This document shows positions 33,230-42,027 of a stretch of DNA of 64,000 bases, one piece after another. Positions within the stretch are counted from its first letter, which is position 1. Each line of letters opens with the position of its first letter. The stretch covers positions 1-64,000 of the forward strand of contig DATJDU010000070.1 in assembly GCA_035497315.1 (NCBI GenBank), given 5' to 3'. Below the pieces are notes generated by a model, which saw only the letters and a list, made by a program, of their open reading frames with translations, was not told the origin of the DNA and made no database searches. A program made the translations under genes and the position numbers. Source of the DNA: Andeanibacterium sp035497315. GTDB lineage: Bacteria; Pseudomonadota; Alphaproteobacteria; Sphingomonadales; Sphingomonadaceae.

Positions 33230-34225
33230 CTAACCGAAACGTTTTTTCATCATTTCGGCAAGGTCCGCTTCCGGCCGCGCGCCATAATGCGAGATGATCT
33301 CCGCCGCTGCGACCGCGCCCATTTCAAGACTGCGGGTCAGGCTTTCGCCGCGCACATGGCCTGAAAGGAAGCCCGCCGCGAACAGATCGCCAGCGCCGGT
33401 GGTGTCGACCACTTCGGCGATCGGTTCCGCCTTAACTTCGGCCCTCTCATCTCCGGCAATCGCCAGTGCGCCATCCGAACTGCGGGTCACGACCAGCAGC
33501 GGCACTTTGGGCGAAAGCGCGGCGATGCCGGCTTCCAGATCGTCCTCCCCGGTCAGCGCGGCGAGTTCGTGGTGGTTGGCGAAAAGAATGTCGATCAGCC
33601 CATCGTCGATCAGCGCCTGGAAATCATCGCCATGCATATCGATCACGAAGACTTCGGACAGGGTGAAGGCCACTTTGCGCCCGGCCGCCTTGGCCGCCTC
33701 GATCGCCTGGCGCATCACCGCGCGCGGCTCTGCCGGGTCCCACATATAGCCTTCGAGATAGAGGATGGCGGCATCGGCCACCGCCTCGACATTCAGCGAT
33801 TCGCGCGGAAGATAATGCGACGCGCCGAGGAAAGTGTTCATCGTGCGCTGGCCATCGGGCGTCACGAAGATCAGGCAACGACCCGTTGGCGGATCGCCGG
33901 CACGCGGCGCCACATCGAAATCGATCCCCACGGCGCGAATGTCATGCGTGAAAACTTCGCCCAGCTGATCGTCCGCCACCTGGCCGATAAAGGCGCATTG
34001 CAGCCCCAGCGCCGAAAGACCCGCCAGCGTATTGGCCGCCGAACCGCCGGAAATCTCCCGCGCGGGGCCCATCGCGTCGTAAAGTTCCTTCGCGCGGTCT
34101 GTATCGATCAGGGTCATCCCCCCGCGGGCCATTCCCAGCTCGACGATCAGTTCCTCCTCGCAAGGGGACATCACGTCGACGATCGCATTGCCGATAGCGA
34201 TCACGTCATAGCGGGGCTTGGTCAT
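33230..34225 (-). CDS. Adenosine kinase (PfkB family)
   Basis: A 331-residue PfkB sugar/nucleoside kinase. Features include G-N-A-I-V-D-V near the start, G-G-S-A-A-N-T-L-A-G-L-S substrate loop near 60 and the D-T-T-G-A-G-D-L-F-A-A-G-F-L signature with the catalytic Asp near 285. The annotation as adenosine kinase follows from the G-S-A-A-N-T pattern and length and matches alphaproteobacterial entries; ribokinase is less likely. It would salvage adenosine to AMP, complementing the purine genes nearby. Confidence 0.87.
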   Translation of the reverse strand: MTKPRYDVIAIGNAIVDVMSPCEEELIVELGMARGGMTLIDTDRAKELYDAMGPAREISGGSAANTLAGLSALGLQCAFIGQVADDQLGEVFTHDIRAVGIDFDVAPRAGDPPTGRCLIFVTPDGQRTMNTFLGASHYLPRESLNVEAVADAAILYLEGYMWDPAEPRAVMRQAIEAAKAAGRKVAFTLSEVFVIDMHGDDFQALIDDGLIDILFANHHELAALTGEDDLEAGIAALSPKVPLLVVTRSSDGALAIAGDERAEVKAEPIAEVVDTTGAGDLFAAGFLSGHVRGESLTRSLEMGAVAAAEIISHYGARPEADLAEMMKKRFG

Positions 34226-34338
34226 GGGAATCCTTCGTCCGAATTAGCACTCGCCCTGCCGGATACGGCATCGCTTACGATGCGACAGCTGACAGGGCGC
34301 CGTTGACTTGCCGCGCCCGGCGCGCAATCGCAAGCCCG

Positions 34339-35049
34339 ATGGGTGCCGTCTTTTCCGCAATGCTGCGCGCGCTGGCGCAATTGACCGATCCGCGCATCCT
34401 GCGCCTGCTGGCCAAGACAGTGGGCGTGAGCCTGATCCTGTTCGTCGTTCTCGGCTGGGCAGGCTGGATCGCGCTCGACTGGCTGCTGGCCTGGGCCGGA
34501 CTGCAGGACGAGGCATTCACCGGCGCCAGCGGCGTGCGCGGGGTGGTGTCCTTCGCCATTACCCTGATCGCGGGATGGGTGCTGTGGCGCGTGATCGCGA
34601 TGGGCGTGATCTCCTTCTATGCGGATGAGGCCGTGCTGGCAGTGGAGGCGCGCTATTATCCCGATGCCGCCGCCCGCGCGCGTGACCTGCCGCTGAAGGA
34701 GCAATTCACCACCAGCCTTGCCGCAATGGGCCGGGCGCTGATCGCCAATCTGATCGTGCTGCCCTTCGCCCTTGCCCTGCTGGTGACCGGAGTGGGAACA
34801 GCACTGCTGTTCTGGCTGGTCAACGCCGTGCTGCTGGGCCGCGAGCTGTCCGACATGGTGTGGCTGCGCCACCGCCATGCCGAAGGCGCGCCCACTCCAC
34901 TGACAGCGGGGCAGCGCTTCATGCTGGGCGGGGCGACTGCCGCACTGCTGGCGATACCTTTCGCCAATTTCCTCGCCCCCGTGCTGGGCGCGGCAAGCGC
35001 CGCCCATCTCGTCCATGGCAGGAAGGGGGCTGACAATGGTCCGGCGTAA
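34339..35049 (+). CDS. EI24 domain-containing membrane protein
   Basis: A 236-residue membrane protein with four to six hydrophobic segments. The layout (A-L-A-Q-L-T-D-P-R-I-L-R-L-L start, long hydrophobic pairs, L-V-N-A-V-L-L-G-R-E-L near 160) fits the EI24/CysZ family, in which CysZ is a sulphate transporter. Alphaproteobacterial copies are uncharacterised. The start at 34339 is chosen over an earlier one because the preceding residues are Arg-rich and poor in structure. The last 14 bases overlap the lipoprotein gene. Confidence 0.82.
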   Translation: MGAVFSAMLRALAQLTDPRILRLLAKTVGVSLILFVVLGWAGWIALDWLLAWAGLQDEAFTGASGVRGVVSFAITLIAGWVLWRVIAMGVISFYADEAVLAVEARYYPDAAARARDLPLKEQFTTSLAAMGRALIANLIVLPFALALLVTGVGTALLFWLVNAVLLGRELSDMVWLRHRHAEGAPTPLTAGQRFMLGGATAALLAIPFANFLAPVLGAASAAHLVHGRKGADNGPA

Positions 35050-35473
35050 CCACGCAGCGATTGCGCTGCTTTCCACTATGGCGCTGCTGCTGTCCGCTTG
35101 CGGCGGCCAGTCCCCCCACCCGCGCACGAGGCCGCTGCCCCCGGTGGAGAAGGACACGCGCCCGCCAGTGAAATATGAAGTCGTGCCTCGCCCACGCCCG
35201 GAACCGCAAGTGATGCATCTCCCGGGGCTGGAAAGCGTGATCGGCGCCAACTCAGCCGCCCTGACGCGCCAGTTCGGCCAGCCGCGGCTGGATGTACGCG
35301 AAGGCGATGTCCGCAAGCTGCAATTCAGCGGCGGGGCCTGCGTGCTGGATATCTATCTCTATCCGCCCCGGGAAGGCGGCGATCCGGTGGCCACCCATGT
35401 GGACGCAAGGCGCGGGAGCGACGGACAGGATGTGGACCGTGCAGCCTGCGTGGAGGCCCTGCGCAAGCGGTGA
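35036..35473 (+). CDS. Small lipoprotein, unknown
   Basis: A 145-residue protein with an N-terminal lipobox L-L-S-A-C-G-G (Cys about residue 22), then a Pro-rich linker (R-P-L-P-P-V-E-K, P-R-P-R-P-E-P) and a compact domain with G-L-E-S-V-I-G-A-N-S-A-A-L and a C-V-L-D-I-Y-L-Y-P-P-R block. The linker-plus-domain layout is like small SmpA/OmlA-type outer-membrane lipoproteins, and the R-Q-F-G-Q-P region is consistent with that; I treat this as a resemblance, not an assignment. It overlaps the EI24 gene by 14 bases. Confidence 0.75.
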   Translation: MVRRNHAAIALLSTMALLLSACGGQSPHPRTRPLPPVEKDTRPPVKYEVVPRPRPEPQVMHLPGLESVIGANSAALTRQFGQPRLDVREGDVRKLQFSGGACVLDIYLYPPREGGDPVATHVDARRGSDGQDVDRAACVEALRKR

Positions 35474-35542
35474 AGGGCGAAAGTAACCCGTAATTAAGCC
35501 TGTTACGACATAATGCCCCGACCAGAAGAGGGGCCAGACACA

Positions 35543-36481
35543 ATGAGCGTCCAGTTCAGCAATCTTGCCGCCCAGGTGGCGGAAGACGGCAAGGTTACGC
35601 CGGAAGATATCCTCGCGCTGCGGCGGCTAGGCTGGGAAAGCGGCGACATAAGCCTGCACGAGGCAGAAGCGATCTTCGCGCTCAATCGCCAATTGGCCGA
35701 ACCGCGCCCGGAATGGGTGGATTTCTTCGTCGAGGCCCTGAGCGAATTCGTCGTCAACGGCACGCCGCCCAAAGGCTATGTCGACGAGGGTGAGGCCAAC
35801 TGGCTGATCGAGGCGCTCGACAAGGACGGGCGGCTGGAAAGCATGGCCGAGCTGGAACTGCTGGTGCGGGTGATGGAACGCGCCATCAATGTGCCCGACA
35901 GCCTGAAGCACTATGCCTTACGGCAAATAGAACATGCCGTGCTGCTGGGCACCGGCCCCACCCGCGACGGCGGGCAACTGTCGGACCAGCATATCACCGA
36001 TGCGGAATGCCGCCTGCTGCGCCGGATCATCTTCTCCAGCGGCGGATTGGGCGCGGCCTCTGCCAGCCGCCATGATGCCGAAATGCTCTTCCGCCTCAAG
36101 GACGCTGCCCTGGGGAAGGACAATTCCCCAGAATGGAAGCGCCTGTTCGTGCAGGGCGTGGGCAATTACCTGATGGGCTTTTCAAGCCGCAATGCCCAGC
36201 TCGACCATGCGCGGGCCAGAGAGCTGGAAGCCTTCATCGCCGACAACCGGGCGAGCACGGGCCGTTTCTTCGGCCGCATGGTACGCAGCATGCCCAATGC
36301 CTTTGGCGCAGTGTTCGGTCGCAAGGAAGCGGAGCCGGGCCATGACGAACAGGTGGCGGCGGCCCGCCGTATCGATCAGGGCGAACAGGGCTGGCTCGAC
36401 GCCCAGATCGACGCGAATGGCCAGCTCGACGAACTGGACCGTGCGCTGCTGGACTTCATCGAGGAAGAACTCGGCGGCTGA
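35543..36481 (+). CDS. Conserved hypothetical alpha-helical protein
   Basis: A 312-residue soluble, highly helical acidic protein without signal peptide, membrane segment or cysteine cluster. It contains several E/L-rich helices, I-S-L-H-E-A-E-A-I-F-A-L-N-R and E-W-V-D-F-F-V-E-A-L-S-E-F-V-V-N-G, and a repeat of the same kind at about 195-215 (P-E-W-K-R-L-F-V-Q-G-V-G-N-Y), suggesting two related halves. I know no family for it. An in-frame ATG ten codons upstream looks weaker than 35543. It ends 12 bases before the convergent sufA. Confidence 0.7.
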   Translation: MSVQFSNLAAQVAEDGKVTPEDILALRRLGWESGDISLHEAEAIFALNRQLAEPRPEWVDFFVEALSEFVVNGTPPKGYVDEGEANWLIEALDKDGRLESMAELELLVRVMERAINVPDSLKHYALRQIEHAVLLGTGPTRDGGQLSDQHITDAECRLLRRIIFSSGGLGAASASRHDAEMLFRLKDAALGKDNSPEWKRLFVQGVGNYLMGFSSRNAQLDHARARELEAFIADNRASTGRFFGRMVRSMPNAFGAVFGRKEAEPGHDEQVAAARRIDQGEQGWLDAQIDANGQLDELDRALLDFIEEELGG

Positions 36482-36493
36482 CAGGCAGCCGGT

Positions 36494-36853
36494 TCAGACC
36501 GTGAAGCTTTCCCCGCAACCGCAGGAACCCTTGGCGTTCGGATTGTCGAACACGAAGCCGGCGGAGAAATCGTCTTCCTTCCAGTCCATGGTCGAACCGA
36601 CGAGATAGAGCACGCTGGCCCCGTCGATGAAGAAGATGCCGCCCGGGGTCTCGATCCGCTCGTCGAAGGGGGCGGCCTCGTTCACATAGTCGACCGAATA
36701 GGCAAGGCCCGAACAACCCCGGCGCGGGGTGGACAGCTTCACGCCGATGGCGCCTTCGGGCGCGTTGCGCATCAGTTCGGCAATCCGTGCTTCGGCGCCG
36801 GGCGTCAGCAGCACGGCGGCGGGGCGCTGGCGGGTCTTCGTCTCGGTCGTCAT
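36494..36853 (-). CDS. sufA: A-type iron-sulfur carrier SufA/IscA-like
   Basis: A 119-residue A-type carrier that takes clusters from the SufBCD scaffold to target proteins. The three cluster cysteines are in R-G-C-S-G-L-A-Y (near 46-53) and the G-S-C-G-C-G-E-S-F tail. It ends the suf operon and its start overlaps the sufT stop as ATGA. A second carrier, erpA, is at 63.5 kb. Confidence 0.93.
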   Translation of the reverse strand: MTTETKTRQRPAAVLLTPGAEARIAELMRNAPEGAIGVKLSTPRRGCSGLAYSVDYVNEAAPFDERIETPGGIFFIDGASVLYLVGSTMDWKEDDFSAGFVFDNPNAKGSCGCGESFTV

Positions 36854-37353
36854 AGCATTCCAAGCTCCAGCCGGGCCTCGTCGCTCATCTTGGCCGGGTC
36901 CCATGGCGGGTCCCACACCAGATTCACTTCGGCATCGCGAATGCCCGGCACGGCACTTACGCGCAGTTCCACTTCGCCCGGCATGCTTTCGGCCACCGGG
37001 CAATGCGGAGTGGTCAAGGTCATGGTCACCACGGCGTCGCCATCTTGCGAAACGTCCACACCATAGATCAGGCCGAGGTCGTAGATGTTCACCGGAATTT
37101 CCGGATCGTAAATATCCTTGAGCGCACCCACCACCGATTCGTAAAGCGCACCGCCCGGCTCGCCAGCGCTGGCTGCTTCCGGCTTCTGCGCCAGGAAGCC
37201 TTCCAGATAGTCGCGCTTGCGTTCCAGCTTGTCGGCCGCATTCTCTACAGGCACTTCATCCGGCGTGTTCTCCACGTCCACGCGCGCGCGGGGCGGCGTT
37301 TCCACGCTGGCAACTTCTTCCACGGTGAAGCCCTTGTCCGCTTCCTCGCTCAT
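36850..37353 (-). CDS. sufT: SUF iron-sulfur assembly protein SufT (DUF59/MIP18 type)
   Basis: A 167-residue protein whose C-terminal half (about 70-167) is the MIP18/DUF59 domain: D-I-Y-D-P-E-I-P-V-N-I-Y-D-L-G-L-I-Y, T-L-T-T-P-H-C-P-V-A-E-S with the conserved Cys, and W-D-P-P-W-D-P. SufT aids maturation of clusters. The first 65 residues are acidic and look disordered. ATGA overlaps join it to sufS and sufA. Confidence 0.93.
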   Translation of the reverse strand: MSEEADKGFTVEEVASVETPPRARVDVENTPDEVPVENAADKLERKRDYLEGFLAQKPEAASAGEPGGALYESVVGALKDIYDPEIPVNIYDLGLIYGVDVSQDGDAVVTMTLTTPHCPVAESMPGEVELRVSAVPGIRDAEVNLVWDPPWDPAKMSDEARLELGML

Positions 37354-38561
37354 CCGAAAATCCTCTTGGTCCGTTCGATACCGGCCAGCAAAGCCGCAAT
37401 ATCGCTTTCGTCACTGTAAAGCCCGAAGCTGGCCCGCGCGGTGGCGGACACGCCCAGATGATCCATCAGGGGCTGGGCGCAATGATGGCCCGCCCGGATC
37501 GCGACATTCGCCTCATCGAGGATCGTGCCGAGATCGTGCGGGTGAATGCCGTCGAGCGCGAAGCTGACGATGCCAGCTGACTGTTCGGGGCCAAACAGGG
37601 TGACATCGTTCATCGCACGCAATTCGCCGCGCAGTTTCGCCACCAGCTCGCGCTCATGCTGTTCGGCAGTGTCGAGCCCGATGGCGGAAAGATAATCCAC
37701 CGCCGCGCCGAAGCCGATCGCCTCGACGATGGCGGGGGTTCCGGCCTCGAAGCGCTGCGGGGCGGGGGCGTAGGTAGTGCGTTCGAAAGTCACCCGGTCG
37801 ATCATCGCGCCGCCTCCCTGATAGGGGGGCATTTTGGCCAATATCTCATGCCGCGCCCACAGCGCGCCAATGCCCGTCGGGCCATAGAGCTTGTGGGCCG
37901 AGAAGGCATAGAAATCGCAGCCCAGCGCCTCGACATCGACCTTGAGCCGCGGCACGGCCTGGCACCCGTCGAGCAGTATCTTGGCGCCCACCGCATGGGC
38001 AAGATTCACCGCCCGCGCCGCATCCAGCTCGGAACCGAGCACGTTGGAGACATGGGCGAAGGCCACCAGCCTGTGCGCGGGCGTCAGCATCGCTTCCGCC
38101 GCGTCCAGATCGATCCGGCCGTCCTCGGTCAGCGGGCAGACATCGATCGCCACGCCGGTGCGCTGCGCCACCAGTTGCCAGGGCACGATGTTGGAATGAT
38201 GCTCCAGCGTGGAAAGCAGGATGCGGTCACCCGCCTTGAGGTTCACCGCGCCCCATGTGGCGGCCACCAGATTGATCGCCTCGGTCGCGCCGCGAGTGAA
38301 GACGATCTCGTCCTCCTGCCCGCCGATGAACCGCGCCACCTTGCGCCGTGCTTCTTCGAAGGCGACCGTCATCTCGGCCGAGCGGGCATAGACCCCCCGG
38401 TGGACGGTGGCATAATCCTGCCCCAGCGCGCGGCTGACTGCCTCAATCACTGCCAGCGGCTTCTGCGCCGTGGCTGCCGTATCGAGATAGTGCCATTCGC
38501 CGCCATCAGCGTTCGCCAAGCCGGGGAAATCCGCCTTGCGGGTGAGGGTTTCGGTGCTCAC
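37350..38561 (-). CDS. sufS: Cysteine desulfurase SufS
   Basis: A 403-residue PLP enzyme that removes sulfur from cysteine for cluster assembly. The PLP lysine is in S-A-H-K-L-Y-G-P-T-G near residue 223, and the persulphide-carrying cysteine is C361 in G-H-H-C-A-Q-P-L. This is the type II (SufS) layout. No sufE gene is visible in the operon; its role may be filled from elsewhere. ATGA overlaps join it to sufD and sufT. Confidence 0.96.
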   Translation of the reverse strand: MSTETLTRKADFPGLANADGGEWHYLDTAATAQKPLAVIEAVSRALGQDYATVHRGVYARSAEMTVAFEEARRKVARFIGGQEDEIVFTRGATEAINLVAATWGAVNLKAGDRILLSTLEHHSNIVPWQLVAQRTGVAIDVCPLTEDGRIDLDAAEAMLTPAHRLVAFAHVSNVLGSELDAARAVNLAHAVGAKILLDGCQAVPRLKVDVEALGCDFYAFSAHKLYGPTGIGALWARHEILAKMPPYQGGGAMIDRVTFERTTYAPAPQRFEAGTPAIVEAIGFGAAVDYLSAIGLDTAEQHERELVAKLRGELRAMNDVTLFGPEQSAGIVSFALDGIHPHDLGTILDEANVAIRAGHHCAQPLMDHLGVSATARASFGLYSDESDIAALLAGIERTKRIFG

Positions 38562-39319
38562 AGCGCCTCCTCCCCCAGAGCGGCGCCCAAGGCGGCCAGC
38601 GCCTTTTCGAGCATATCGTCACGCGCATCGGCATCCTCGATCGCGGCGAAGGCATCGGCCACGAAAGCGCGGATCAGCAGCTTGCGTGCCGTTTCGGGCG
38701 GAATGCCGCGTGCCGCCATATAGAAGGCCGCCGTCTGGTCCAGCGCGCCGATGGCCGCGCCATGAGCGCATTTCACATCGTCAGCGAAAATCTCCAGCTC
38801 GGGCTTGGCATTGGCGGTGGCGCCCTTTTCCAGCAGCATCGCACGGAAATTCTGCGCCGCATCGGTCTTCTGCGCATCGCGCACGACTTCGATCCGGCCG
38901 AGGAAATTGCCGGTCGAACGGCCCCATTGCACCGCGCGGATGGTCTGGTTGCTGGTCGCGCGCGGCTGGGCGTGGATCACGCGGGTGACGAATTCCTGAC
39001 GGGCATCGCCGCCGCCGATGGTGACGCCGCCGAATTCGAAATGCGCGCCTTCTTCCAGCGTCACTTCCACTTCGGCGCGGGCATAGGGGCCGGCGGCATT
39101 GATGCAGAACAGGGCGAAGCTGGCATCCCGCCCGACATGGACGCGCAGCCGCTCCACACCCGGCGCGATCTCGCGCCTTTCGCTGATCGCACCGCCCGCC
39201 GGAACCTCAAGCTCGCGCCACTGACTGAGCGCCACCGGGTCGGCGGCGGCCAGCCAGTCGGGATCGGCATAGCGCCAATCCTCGTCACGCGTGGTGGGAA
39301 GGGTTGCTAGATCGCTCAC
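38558..39319 (-). CDS. sufD: SUF complex subunit SufD, short form
   Basis: A 253-residue SufD, clearly shorter than the roughly 420-residue E. coli protein. The beta-helix core is readable (R-L-R-V-H-V-G, Y-A-R-A-E-V-E-V-T-L-E-E-G-A and, at about residues 170-200, D-D-V-K-C-A-H-G-A-A-I-G-A-L-D), along with the C-terminal Fe-S-complex helices (A-R-G-I-P-P-E-T-A-R-K-L-L). It pairs with SufB and SufC to form the SufBC2D scaffold. The shortening lies in the N-terminal helical part. ATGA overlaps both neighbours. Confidence 0.93.
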   Translation of the reverse strand: MSDLATLPTTRDEDWRYADPDWLAAADPVALSQWRELEVPAGGAISERREIAPGVERLRVHVGRDASFALFCINAAGPYARAEVEVTLEEGAHFEFGGVTIGGGDARQEFVTRVIHAQPRATSNQTIRAVQWGRSTGNFLGRIEVVRDAQKTDAAQNFRAMLLEKGATANAKPELEIFADDVKCAHGAAIGALDQTAAFYMAARGIPPETARKLLIRAFVADAFAAIEDADARDDMLEKALAALGAALGEEAL

Positions 39320-40059
39320 GCAACCGCCTCATAGCCCTGCTCTTCGAGCTCGAGCGCCAGTTCCGGCCCGCCGCTCTTCACGATCCGGCCCCTGGCGAGC
39401 ACATGCACGACGTCCGGCTTCACGTAATCGAGCAGGCGCTGGTAATGGGTGATCAGCAGCACGGCCTTGTCGGGCGCGCGCATGATCGCGTTGATACCTT
39501 CGCCAACTACACGCAATGCATCGATGTCGAGTCCGCTGTCGGTCTCGTCCAGTACGGCGAAGGCGGGGTCGAGAATGCCCATCTGGACCATCTCGGCGCG
39601 CTTCTTCTCACCGCCGGAAAAGCCGACATTCACCGGCCGCTTGAGCATATCCATGTCGAGCTTGAGCAGCCCGGCCTTCTCGCGCGCGAGCTTCAGAAAC
39701 TCACCGCCCGAAAGCGCCTCTTCCCCCCGGCTCTTGCGCTGGGCGTTCACGGCCTCACGCAGAAACTGGGCGAAGCTGACGCCGGGAATCTCGACCGGGT
39801 ACTGGAAGCCCAGGAACATGCCGGCAGCGGCCCGCTCGTGCGGTTCCAGCGCCAGCAGATCCTGCCCCTTGAAGGTCACGGAACCTTGCGTGACTTCATA
39901 GCCGGGACGCCCGCCCAGCACATAGCCCAGCGTGGACTTGCCCGCGCCATTGGGGCCCATGATCGCATGCACCTCGCCCGCGCCCACTTCCAGGGTGAGC
40001 CCGTTGAGGATCTGCTTGCCGTCGATTTCGGCGTGGAGGTTTTCGATCTTAAGCATCAT
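39316..40059 (-). CDS. sufC: SUF ATPase SufC
   Basis: A 247-residue ABC-type ATPase of the SufBCD scaffold. Walker A is G-P-N-G-A-G-K-S-T at about 35-43, the signature F-S-G-G-E-K-K-R-A-E-M near 148 and Walker B F-A-V-L-D-E-T-D-S-G-L-D near 170. Only 4 bases separate it from the DUF559 gene upstream, the one junction in the operon without overlap. Confidence 0.97.
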   Translation of the reverse strand: MMLKIENLHAEIDGKQILNGLTLEVGAGEVHAIMGPNGAGKSTLGYVLGGRPGYEVTQGSVTFKGQDLLALEPHERAAAGMFLGFQYPVEIPGVSFAQFLREAVNAQRKSRGEEALSGGEFLKLAREKAGLLKLDMDMLKRPVNVGFSGGEKKRAEMVQMGILDPAFAVLDETDSGLDIDALRVVGEGINAIMRAPDKAVLLITHYQRLLDYVKPDVVHVLARGRIVKSGGPELALELEEQGYEAVA

Positions 40060-40063
40060 CTTC

Positions 40064-40549
40064 TCAATATTCCGGACGGGCGCGGCGCGGCGCGCGCGCG
40101 GTGTTCGGCTTCTCGAACGGCTTGTTCAGTTCCTCGCGGATCGCTTCGACCACCGTGTCGATATCTTCCAGCACCTGCTGATCCGAAAAGCGCAGCACGC
40201 GCACGCCCACTTCGGTGAGCTTGCGGTCGGAGAGTTCGGCCAAAGTCGCATCCGGGCCTTCGGTGCCGCCTGTTTCCACCACCAGCCAGCGCGTGCGGCA
40301 GGCGAAATCGACAATGGCGGAGCCCATCACCACTTCGCGGGTGAAGGAAAAGTCGATCCGCTTGTCCTTGATCCGGTCCCACAGCAGTTCCTGCGCGGGA
40401 GTGGGATTGAGCCGCATGTTGCGCGCGCGATCTTTCAGCGCCGCCGCGCGAGCAGGCGAGACCTTCCAGGCGCGGGTCTTGTCGGCGCCCGCGGCCGGTT
40501 CGGCATCGCGCCCACCGCCAAGCGACAATTTGGGTCGAACGGCTGTCAT
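40064..40549 (-). CDS. DUF559 domain-containing protein within the suf operon
   Basis: A 161-residue protein with the endonuclease-like DUF559 fold (PD-(D/E)xK superfamily, Vsr relatives) at about residues 40-145: N-P-T-P-A-Q-E-L-L-W-D-R-I, I-V-D-F-A-C-R-T-R-W-L-V-V-E-T-G-G. The usual E-x-D-G after the second strand reads E-T-G-G, so the catalytic set may be incomplete. A poorly conserved 40-residue basic N-terminal tail precedes it. It begins in an ATGA overlap with sufB and ends 4 bases before sufC, so it must be made together with the SUF proteins. Function unknown. Confidence 0.85.
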   Translation of the reverse strand: MTAVRPKLSLGGGRDAEPAAGADKTRAWKVSPARAAALKDRARNMRLNPTPAQELLWDRIKDKRIDFSFTREVVMGSAIVDFACRTRWLVVETGGTEGPDATLAELSDRKLTEVGVRVLRFSDQQVLEDIDTVVEAIREELNKPFEKPNTARAPRRARPEY

Positions 40550-42027
40550 CCCACACTTCCTTCAAGACTGATGCCGAGGAGCTTCTGGGCCTCCACGGCG
40601 AATTCCATCGGCAATTGCTGCAGCACTTCGCGCGCAAAGCCGTTCACGATCAGGGCAACTGCCTCTTCCTGGCCCAGCCCGCGCTGCATGGCGTAGAACA
40701 GCTGATCGTCGCTGATCTTGCTGGTCGTCGCCTCATGCTCGATCTGGGCGGAAGGATTCTTCACTTCGATATAAGGCACGGTGTGAGCGCCGCATTTGTC
40801 GCCCAGCAGCAGGCTGTCGCACTGGGTGAAATTGCGCACCCCATCGGCATTGGCGCCCACGCGCACCAGCCCGCGATAGGTATTGTTCGATTTGCCCGCG
40901 CTGATGCCCTTGGAGATAATGGTCGAACGGCTGCGTGCGCCGTTGTGGATCATCTTGGTCCCGGTATCGGCCTGCTGGTGATTGTTGGTGACGGCGACGG
41001 AGTAGAACTCGCCCACCGAATCCTCGCCATTCAGCACGCAGCTGGGATATTTCCAGGTGATCGCGCTGCCGGTTTCCACCTGCGTCCAGCTGACCTTGCT
41101 GCGCTTGCCCTGGCACAGCGCCCGCTTGGTGACGAAATTATAGATCCCGCCCTTGCCCTGCGCATCGCCCGGATACCAGTTCTGGACGGTGGAATATTTG
41201 ATCTCCGCATCGTCGAGCGCGACCAGTTCCACCACCGCGGCGTGGAGCTGGTTCTCGTCGCGCTGGGGGGCAGTGCAGCCTTCCAGATAGGAGACGTAAG
41301 CGCCCTTGTCGGCCACGATCAGCGTGCGTTCGAACTGCCCCGTATTCTCCGCATTGATGCGGAAATAGGTTGAAAGCTCCATCGGGCAGCGCACCCCTTC
41401 GGGAATGTAGACGAAGGTGCCGTCGGAAAAGACCGCGCAATTGAGGGCGGCGAAATAATTGTCATGCTGCGGCACGACCTTGCCGAGCCACTTCTTCACG
41501 ATCTCGGGATATTCGCGGATCGCCTCGCTGATGGAGAGGAAGATTACGCCCGCCTTCTTCAGCTCTTCCCGGAAGGTGGTGGCAACGCTGACGCTGTCGA
41601 ACACCGCATCCACTGCCACCCGGCGCGCGCCTTCCACCCCGGCGAGGACTTTCTGCTCCTCGATCGGAATGCCCAGCTTTTCGTAAACGCGCAGAATCTC
41701 GGGATCGACCTCGTCGAGCGACTTCAGCTCTGCCTTCTGCTTGGGCGCGGCGTAATAATAGGCGTCCTGATAATCGATCGGCGGAATGGAAAGCTTGGCC
41801 CAGTCCGGCTCTTCCATGGTCAGCCACAGGCGGAAGGCCTTGAGGCGCCATTCGAGCATCCATTCCGGCTCGTTCTTCTTGGCCGAAATGAAGCGGACGG
41901 TATTCTCGTCCAGCCCCTTGGGCGCGAATTCCTGTTCGATATCGCTCGAAAAACCCCATTCATAGGTTTCGAGCTTCTTCGCGGCGTCGCGCGCATCCTG
42001 ATCGCGCAGGGTGGTATCGTCCGTCAC
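40546..42027 (-). CDS. sufB: SUF scaffold subunit SufB
   Basis: A 493-residue scaffold protein on which clusters are built. The start is GTG at 42027, inside a GTGA overlap with the Rrf2 stop, followed by T-D-D-T-T. The family core is present: Y-E-W-G-F-S-S-D near 25, G-C-T-A-P near 250, the beta-helix with V-E-L-V-A-L-D-D-A-E-I-K-Y-S-T-V-Q-N-W-Y and the C-terminal E-H-E-A-T-T-S-K-I-S-D-D-Q-L-F-Y. ATGA overlaps the DUF559 gene. The frame continues upstream but that would cover the Rrf2 gene. Confidence 0.96.
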   Translation of the reverse strand: MTDDTTLRDQDARDAAKKLETYEWGFSSDIEQEFAPKGLDENTVRFISAKKNEPEWMLEWRLKAFRLWLTMEEPDWAKLSIPPIDYQDAYYYAAPKQKAELKSLDEVDPEILRVYEKLGIPIEEQKVLAGVEGARRVAVDAVFDSVSVATTFREELKKAGVIFLSISEAIREYPEIVKKWLGKVVPQHDNYFAALNCAVFSDGTFVYIPEGVRCPMELSTYFRINAENTGQFERTLIVADKGAYVSYLEGCTAPQRDENQLHAAVVELVALDDAEIKYSTVQNWYPGDAQGKGGIYNFVTKRALCQGKRSKVSWTQVETGSAITWKYPSCVLNGEDSVGEFYSVAVTNNHQQADTGTKMIHNGARSRSTIISKGISAGKSNNTYRGLVRVGANADGVRNFTQCDSLLLGDKCGAHTVPYIEVKNPSAQIEHEATTSKISDDQLFYAMQRGLGQEEAVALIVNGFAREVLQQLPMEFAVEAQKLLGISLEGSVG

